Source: Arthrobacter sp. 9V | GTDB taxonomy: Bacteria > Actinomycetota > Actinomycetes > Actinomycetales > Micrococcaceae | Length of the DNA: 64,000 bases | Assembly (NCBI RefSeq): GCF_902506065.1 | Contig: NZ_LR732912.1 | Coordinates: forward strand, 3,687,406 to 3,751,405 | Reading direction: 5' to 3' | Shown here: piece after piece, positions 59,743 to 64,000 of the stretch | How positions within the stretch are numbered: position 1 is the stretch's first letter | How the letters are laid out: every line of letters begins with the position of its first letter | The notes under the pieces: generated by a model | What the model was told of the DNA's origin: nothing | Seen by the model: only the letters and a program-made list of their open reading frames with translations | The model's database searches: none | Translations under genes and position numbers: made by a program

Positions 59743-60515
59743 AGGCGCCTGGCTTCGTGCTTCTCCACCAGAAGCGGGAGCTGCTTGATGGAATCCACGA
59801 CGACGGTGGCTCCGGCCGAGCGTAACGTCGCCTCGGAATGGGAACCGGTAAGGACTCCCGCCACGAGGGACGCTCCGGAACGGACGCCCGAAAGCATGTC
59901 CGAGCTGGTGTCACCCACCACTGCCACCTCCCGTACGTCGTCGAGGTCCAGGGCGAGAACGGCAGTCAGGATCATGTCCGGGTAAGGCCGTCCCCGTCCG
60001 GCATCGGCCGGGCACAGGCTTAGGTCCGCCAGGCCCATCCACCCGAGCGATTCCAGCACCATGTTTTGGGTATGACGGCCGAAGCCCGTGGCCAGGCAAA
60101 TTTGCATGCCGGATTCACGCATCCACAGGATGGCCTCCTCCGCTCCGGGGATGGCACGGACACCCCCGTCTTCAATGAGCTCGTCATAGGTGTTTTCGAA
60201 AACCTTATTGGCGCTTTCGGCCACGGCCTGATCCTCGAAAAGGTGGCTGAAGACAGTCATCTTGGAGAAGCCCATGGTGTCGCGGGCGTAGCCAAGCATG
60301 CTCTCAAACCGGGTGCTGCCCGGGTCTACGCCGTGTTCCACCAGGGCCCGGGAAACTGCCCGCTCGGTGCGGCCGTCATCCGTAATGGTGGTGCCCACCA
60401 TGTCCACCACAGCAAGGCGAAGCCTGTTCGGTGTATGGCTGGCGTCCTTGGTTAGTGCGTGCCCCGTCAATGCGTCACCGTTCATGGCATTTACGTTCAT
60501 TGCGTCCCCCGTCAT
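59739..60515 (-). CDS. HAD-superfamily hydrolase, phosphonatase-like
   Basis: 258 residues. Motif I LAVVDMVGTTITDDGRTERA (Asp nucleophile), motif II ICLATGFGRHTQNMV, motif III/IV region GRPYPDMILTAV and VAVVGDTSSDMLSGVRSGAS. Resembles phosphonoacetaldehyde hydrolase-like proteins, but no C-P pathway genes adjoin. ATG at 60515 has GAAGGAG 7 bp upstream. The N-terminal 22 residues contain a degenerate repeat (GDAMNVNAMNGDALTGHAL). Overlaps the convergent peptidase gene by 4 bp. Confidence 0.87.
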   Translation of the reverse strand: MTGDAMNVNAMNGDALTGHALTKDASHTPNRLRLAVVDMVGTTITDDGRTERAVSRALVEHGVDPGSTRFESMLGYARDTMGFSKMTVFSHLFEDQAVAESANKVFENTYDELIEDGGVRAIPGAEEAILWMRESGMQICLATGFGRHTQNMVLESLGWMGLADLSLCPADAGRGRPYPDMILTAVLALDLDDVREVAVVGDTSSDMLSGVRSGASLVAGVLTGSHSEATLRSAGATVVVDSIKQLPLLVEKHEARRL

Positions 60516-60661
60516 GGAGCGGCTCCTTCGGCGCGTATGGGTGGCGGGTGTAGTACCTCGCCACAGTTGATTCCCCAGCTTCCGGCCACCGGGAAACCAC
60601 CGCCTGAACCGGGTCCGACGCCCGGGTGAACATCCCCGCAACGGCCGCCGCCGCCCTCGTT

Positions 60662-60691
60662 TTGACCCGGGTACGGTGCCTCTATTACAGT
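60662..60691 (+). promoter_or_regulatory. Putative promoter of tRNA-Thr(CGT)
   Basis: TTGACC (60662-60667) and TACAGT (60686-60691) with an 18-bp spacer; the predicted transcript would start about 37 nt before the tRNA. Confidence 0.45.
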
Positions 60692-60734
60692 TATGTCTTG
60701 CGTGATCGCCCGGGAAACCGGTGATGAACGCGGT

Positions 60735-60807
60735 GCTTCCTTAGCTCAGTCGGTAGAGCGTTTCACTCGTAATGAAAAGGTCATCAGTTCGATTCTGATA
60801 GGAAGCT
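60735..60807 (+). tRNA. tRNA-Thr (anticodon CGT)
   Basis: Cloverleaf: acceptor GCTTCCT/AGGAAGC, D arm GCTC/GAGC, anticodon stem TTTCA/TGAAA with loop CTCGTAA, T arm ATCAG TTCGATT CTGAT. Discriminator T at 60807; CCA is not encoded (CAG follows). Confidence 0.95.
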
Positions 60808-60812
60808 CAGAG

Positions 60813-60850
60813 AAAAAGCCCCGCTGGCTCGTTGAACCGGCGGGGCTTTT
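60813..60850 (+). terminator. Terminator after tRNA-Thr(CGT)
   Basis: AAAAGCCCCGC pairs with GCGGGGCTTTT around a partly paired interior, ending in a TTTT run; 6 bp after the tRNA. Confidence 0.85.
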
Positions 60851-60901
60851 CGTTTGCCGAAGTCCAAGAAAGAGCCGTCCGTGCCTGATGATGGAGATAT
60901 C

Positions 60902-60946
60902 GAACATTTGCCCAAGTCATTGAAATGTTCAAGATATAGGACATTT
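60902..60946 (+). promoter_or_regulatory. Probable hipBA operator
   Basis: GAACATTT (60902-60909) and AAATGTTC (60923-60930) are exact inverted copies, with GATAT flanking both; a third half-site GGACATTT is at 60939-60946. The sites lie 27-71 bp before hipB, where HipB-like antitoxins bind. Confidence 0.55.
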
Positions 60947-60972
60947 GGAGTTTTGAGTCTTATGATCGATAT

Positions 60973-61233
60973 ATGGAACATTCCGATGAGCTGACACCGT
61001 TTTACCGGGCTGTCGACGCCGCCTCCCTGGGGCGGTCCATCGCCGAGGCACGCAAAGAGGCCGCGCTCACCCAGCACGAGCTTGCCGTGAAACTGGGCGT
61101 CACCCGCGGGACCATCGTGCGCCTTGAAGCCGGCGAAGCAGTCTCCATGGTCGTGGCTATGCAAGCCATCAGGGCCGTGGGCCGCGACGTGGCCCTGGTA
61201 CCGCGCTTTTCGAAGCTGCAGGTGCGGCCATGA
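60973..61233 (+). CDS. hipB: HipB-like antitoxin, helix-turn-helix
   Basis: 86-residue DNA-binding antitoxin. Helix-turn-helix at about residues 26-60: EARKEAALTQHELAVKLGVT then RGTIVRLEAGEAVSM. Its stop overlaps the hipA ATG (ATGA), the usual toxin-antitoxin coupling. It probably represses its own operon through the inverted repeats upstream. Confidence 0.88.
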   Translation: MEHSDELTPFYRAVDAASLGRSIAEARKEAALTQHELAVKLGVTRGTIVRLEAGEAVSMVVAMQAIRAVGRDVALVPRFSKLQVRP

Positions 61234-62492
61234 GCCCCCGCAAGACCCTTGATGTGTACCTGCGCGGGGACCGAATCGGTGAGCTGCGCGGCAACGGCCT
61301 CAAGCTGTCCTTCCAGTACGCCCCGCAGGTGCTGGCCGCCTACGGTGCCGGGTCCATCCTGCTATCACTGTCCCTGCCGCTGACCAGAAAGCGCTTGGAC
61401 GGGGTGGAAGTCTACAACTTCTTTGACGGTCTCCTGCCCGAAGGCCAGGTCCGTTCCAACCTGGCCAAAGAACATGGTGTCACCGTCCCGGACGCCTTTG
61501 GGCTGCTCCGCGTCCTGGGCGCCGACTGCGCCGGGGCCGTCCAAGTCCTGCCGCCAGGGGAACCCCCCGCGCGGGAGGGCACTGCAGCGCCCATGACCGC
61601 AGAGGAGGTCATCAACGTGGTCGAATCCCTGCCTACGTGGGACCTGCCGGAGAATTTCCTGGTCACTGCGTCCTTGGGCGGCGTCCAGTCCAAGGTGCTG
61701 CTGTCCCAACATGGCGACGGCTGGGCGTGGCCAGGCCGTGGTTCAGTGTCGACCCACATCATCAAGCCCGAACCACTCGAGTCCACCATCCCGGAGCTGC
61801 TCCCCGCCGAGGACTGGGCTTTGCGGACAGCAGCCGCGGCAGGGCTTCCCGCGGCCAAAGCCCATCTGGAAAGCTTCGGATCCCGTCGGGCCATCATCGT
61901 GGAGCGCTTCGACCGCACAGGTGAGGGCAGCCGGCTGCACCAGGAAGACTTCACCCAGGCCCTGGCCCTGGCCAGTGAAGCGAAACACGAAGGCACCACC
62001 GCACCGCCCTCGCGCCTGACCCGGCTGGTCAACGCCGCGGCGCCGCACACCCGCGATGAGGCCGCGTTTCGCCGTGACCTGTTGCGCGCCGTGACGTTCA
62101 ACCTGCTGATCGGCAACGGCGATGCACACTCCAAGAACTACTCCCTCACTCTGCGCGACGGTGGAGAAGTGCTGCTGGCTCCGCTCTATGACACTGCGCC
62201 CACCCTGCTGCTGTACCAGCCCAGTGGCCTTGCCGGGCACGCCGTCAGCGGCCAGATCCGGCTGGGCTACATCACCTTGGAACATCTGGTCGCCGAAGGG
62301 GCAGCCTGGGGCATGGACGACGACGATGCCCGGCAGACAGCGGCTTCAACACTGGAGAGGGTGGCAGCAGCGGCGGCGGAAACAACGCCACCTGAGTCCC
62401 TCGGCTTCCTGTCCGAGCTCATCGCGGTCCGCGCTCAGGACCTGATCAACGGCGGAACAGCTAGGCGGGTCCTGGCCCCGAAACACCAGTAG
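61230..62492 (+). CDS. hipA: HipA-like serine/threonine kinase toxin
   Basis: 420 residues. N-terminal HipA_N domain (VYNFFDGLLPEGQVRSNLAK), then kinase core: ATP-binding QSKVLLSQHGDGWAWPGRGS, IIVERFDRTGEGSRLHQEDF, the catalytic loop NLLIGNGDAHSKNYSLTLRD and metal-binding LLAPLYDTAPTLL. E. coli HipA phosphorylates glutamyl-tRNA synthetase and triggers persistence; the target here is unproven. Its end overlaps the convergent gene by 32 bp. Confidence 0.9.
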   Translation: MSPRKTLDVYLRGDRIGELRGNGLKLSFQYAPQVLAAYGAGSILLSLSLPLTRKRLDGVEVYNFFDGLLPEGQVRSNLAKEHGVTVPDAFGLLRVLGADCAGAVQVLPPGEPPAREGTAAPMTAEEVINVVESLPTWDLPENFLVTASLGGVQSKVLLSQHGDGWAWPGRGSVSTHIIKPEPLESTIPELLPAEDWALRTAAAAGLPAAKAHLESFGSRRAIIVERFDRTGEGSRLHQEDFTQALALASEAKHEGTTAPPSRLTRLVNAAAPHTRDEAAFRRDLLRAVTFNLLIGNGDAHSKNYSLTLRDGGEVLLAPLYDTAPTLLLYQPSGLAGHAVSGQIRLGYITLEHLVAEGAAWGMDDDDARQTAASTLERVAAAAAETTPPESLGFLSELIAVRAQDLINGGTARRVLAPKHQ

Positions 62493-63669
62493 ACGTCCCG
62501 CTCCTCTTAAGTGGCCACGCGCTCCACCCATCCGGGACGGCGTGGAGTCGCTCTTCAGCGGCGGCCAGCCGATCCGGTGTGGCCGACCAAGGACCCGCAC
62601 CGCTGCGGTTGCCGGATCCGTCTGCGGCGAAGAGCGCGTACTCCGCCCACTTCTTCCGGCCCACGGGGTAGCGTTCGCCGTAACCGCCTGCTGCAACACC
62701 AAGGACCAGCTCCTCCATGCGGGACGCTTCGCTCTCAACGGTCTCGTCACAAGCGTCGCAACCGCAGATAGGGAACGGAAAGTCGTGCAGCGCACCGGCG
62801 TGGACCACCACCCCCGGGGAACCGGTCATCACCAAAGTCAGCGGTGCGGCGAGCGGGTCCCGAGGTGTCAGACGCGCGACGTCGATCACCTCGTCGGTGT
62901 TCATGGACACGTCCGCCGCGTGGGCCGGATCCCAGCTCACCTCGACGTCGTACGCTCTCTCCAGGTACTCGATCAAAGCCCGGGCCACCTGGTGGAGCCC
63001 TTCGAATCGTTCCGCGTGAGTTTCCACGCTGTAGGAGTCCTCGGGTGGGCTATCTGCGCCCCATCGGTTCCCGTACTCAATCACTTTGCCGTCAGCACTG
63101 CGATACTCACGTGATGGCAGCTCCGGCCGTACAAAAGGTTCACGGGCTTGCCCGCTGGGGACCGGCCGCAACTCCGGTAACGCGGGACCGTCCGGATCGT
63201 CAGCTGCCCACTCCATGAGGTGCGTGAGGAGCCCGGCCACCATCCCGTCGTCGGCCTCCTTCAGTCCCTCAATCAAGCGGTCCGCCGTAATCATCATGCT
63301 GCGGTCCCCTACTTCACGGGATCCGTCCGGCATCACCCTCCAGTGCGCTTCCGGGCGCATGGCCGCAATGACGTTCCCAACAAAAATGGTGGCGGCCTCA
63401 CTCAACCCGGGCTCAGCCGAGAGGTCGCCGATGTTGGTGCGCACAAAGGTCAACAACGCGCTCAGGTCCGGGGCGAGCTGCCCAGCGGAAACTCCCTTGC
63501 TTTCGCAGAACACTACGAAGGGCGCGTACCCGGCGAGATGCTTGACCGAGGCCCCTTCCACCGCCGCTGGCCTGTATTGGGCCGTCCGTCGGCTCAGTAC
63601 AGCTTTGTTCCAAAGCGGTGCCGGCAATCCTGATGCAGGCCCGTCAAAAAGATCTTCAATGTCCCCCAT
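62461..63669 (-). CDS. Hypothetical protein, DUF6226-like C-terminal part
   Basis: 402 residues, soluble, acidic. The C-terminal ~220 residues (from SREYRSADGKVIEYGNRWG, through AFIEYLERAYDVEVSWD-like sequence, to CGCDACDETVESEASRMEEL) resemble the DUF6226 family as I recall it; a Cys-x-Cys-x2-Cys motif may bind metal. The N-terminal ~170 residues (HLAGYAPFVVFCESKGVSAG) are not recognised. Stop codon lies inside the hipA 3' end on the other strand. Confidence 0.65.
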   Translation of the reverse strand: MGDIEDLFDGPASGLPAPLWNKAVLSRRTAQYRPAAVEGASVKHLAGYAPFVVFCESKGVSAGQLAPDLSALLTFVRTNIGDLSAEPGLSEAATIFVGNVIAAMRPEAHWRVMPDGSREVGDRSMMITADRLIEGLKEADDGMVAGLLTHLMEWAADDPDGPALPELRPVPSGQAREPFVRPELPSREYRSADGKVIEYGNRWGADSPPEDSYSVETHAERFEGLHQVARALIEYLERAYDVEVSWDPAHAADVSMNTDEVIDVARLTPRDPLAAPLTLVMTGSPGVVVHAGALHDFPFPICGCDACDETVESEASRMEELVLGVAAGGYGERYPVGRKKWAEYALFAADGSGNRSGAGPWSATPDRLAAAEERLHAVPDGWSAWPLKRSGTSTGVSGPGPA

Positions 63670-63741
63670 GAGCCCATCCTAGGGCGGGCAGGGTCTGTTT
63701 GGGCCTGGGCCTTGGAACGCGGGAACGCTGGAACGCGGGAG

Positions 63742-64000
63742 TCAGTGGCCCAGCCGGGACATCAACACTGCGACGGCGGCAGAGACTCCCCCGGCCAGCG
63801 AACCTTCCAGCTCGGGTGCGAAGAACGGCGAGTGGTTGACGGGGATGGGACCAGGTCCTTGATGTCCGGCCTTGGGTGTGCCGCCGAACATCCAGAACAC
63901 CGACGGCACTCCGATTGCGGTACCCAGGTGCCCGAAGTCCTCACTGCCCATCATCGGAGGCGTGATTTCCACAGCCTCGGGGCCAAGCGCAAGCCGCAGT
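63742..64000 (-). CDS. M20-family amidohydrolase, C-terminal fragment (5' part outside window)
   Basis: The last 85 residues of a metal-dependent amidohydrolase or aminoacylase: PPMMGSEDFGHLGTAIGVPS, with the SEDFG motif that closes the metal site, then VNHSPFFAPELEGSLAGGVS with the conserved His. The frame runs through the right edge of the window. Substrate not assignable. Confidence 0.88.
   Translation of the reverse strand, partial: LRLALGPEAVEITPPMMGSEDFGHLGTAIGVPSVFWMFGGTPKAGHQGPGPIPVNHSPFFAPELEGSLAGGVSAAVAVLMSRLGH

Noticed and set aside
1..64000. Prophage, secondary-metabolite cluster or integrative element
   Set aside because: No integrase, phage structural genes, PKS/NRPS or conjugation genes were seen; mobile DNA is limited to two IS relics.

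Overview
The window is GC-rich chromosomal DNA from an actinobacterium of the Micrococcaceae, most like Arthrobacter or Paenarthrobacter. Evidence seen here: the gene orders carD-ispD-ispF-cysS-rlmB and senX3-regX3/phoU, a GlgE-type alpha-glucan pathway with maltokinase fused to branching enzyme, an actinobacterial rrn leader with a boxA-like box, and several GTG starts. The genus is inferred from recalled families, not from a search.

Layout. 1-2312: 5' part of recQ (minus) and a degraded intergenic stretch. 2313-8170: a LacI-controlled operon for a fructosidic or other oligosaccharide (GH32 hydrolase, binding lipoprotein, two permeases, LacI regulator) with three operators in front and a terminator behind; it has no ATPase of its own. 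8219-12327: DedA protein, a probably leaderless HTH/Clp-N operon, a DUF3806 protein, tRNA-Thr(TGT) and a DsbA-like thioredoxin. 12505-19204: otsA-otsB, an MsmK/UgpC-type ATPase, GH20 hexosaminidase and a DUF4032 protein. 19223-24011: GntR regulator, PPOX flavoprotein, MFS exporter, a repeat-rich spacer and a GlcD-type oxidase. 24257-28040: GH13 glucosidase with its LacI regulator, then GNAT and SRPBCC genes. 28131-28575: a solitary 5S rRNA gene with an rrn leader and promoter. 28749-42247: storage-glucan block of treS, a mak-glgB fusion, glgE, divergent glgP, a barnase/barstar-like pair and glgX. 42487-46958: nitrilase-family hydrolase, repeats plus an IS3 remnant, rlmB, cysS and a lipoprotein. 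46951-54616: ispF, ispD, carD, an LpqE-like lipoprotein, regX3-senX3, phoU, an IS30 remnant, gpmA and a methyltransferase. 54634-64000: DUF2516 protein, cystathionine gamma-synthase, tmk-holB, a lipoprotein peptidase, a HAD hydrolase, tRNA-Thr(CGT), hipBA, a DUF6226-like protein and the 3' end of an M20 amidohydrolase.

How it works together. Trehalose from OtsAB can be isomerised by TreS, phosphorylated by the Mak domain, polymerised by GlgE, branched by GlgB, and degraded by GlgP and GlgX. Sugar import and hydrolysis operons under LacI regulators feed hexoses in, and the stand-alone MsmK-type ATPase may power the ATPase-less importer.

Most unusual: a repeat family with a 32-nt period occurs at four places, always just downstream of a stop codon and in the same orientation relative to that gene. 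At two of these it is joined to a hairpin whose 3'-arm sequence is present in three tandem copies. I do not recognise it as a named element. Other points of interest are a strong internal ribosome site inside mak-glgB, the orphan 5S unit, and an IS30 remnant lodged between the arms of a terminator.
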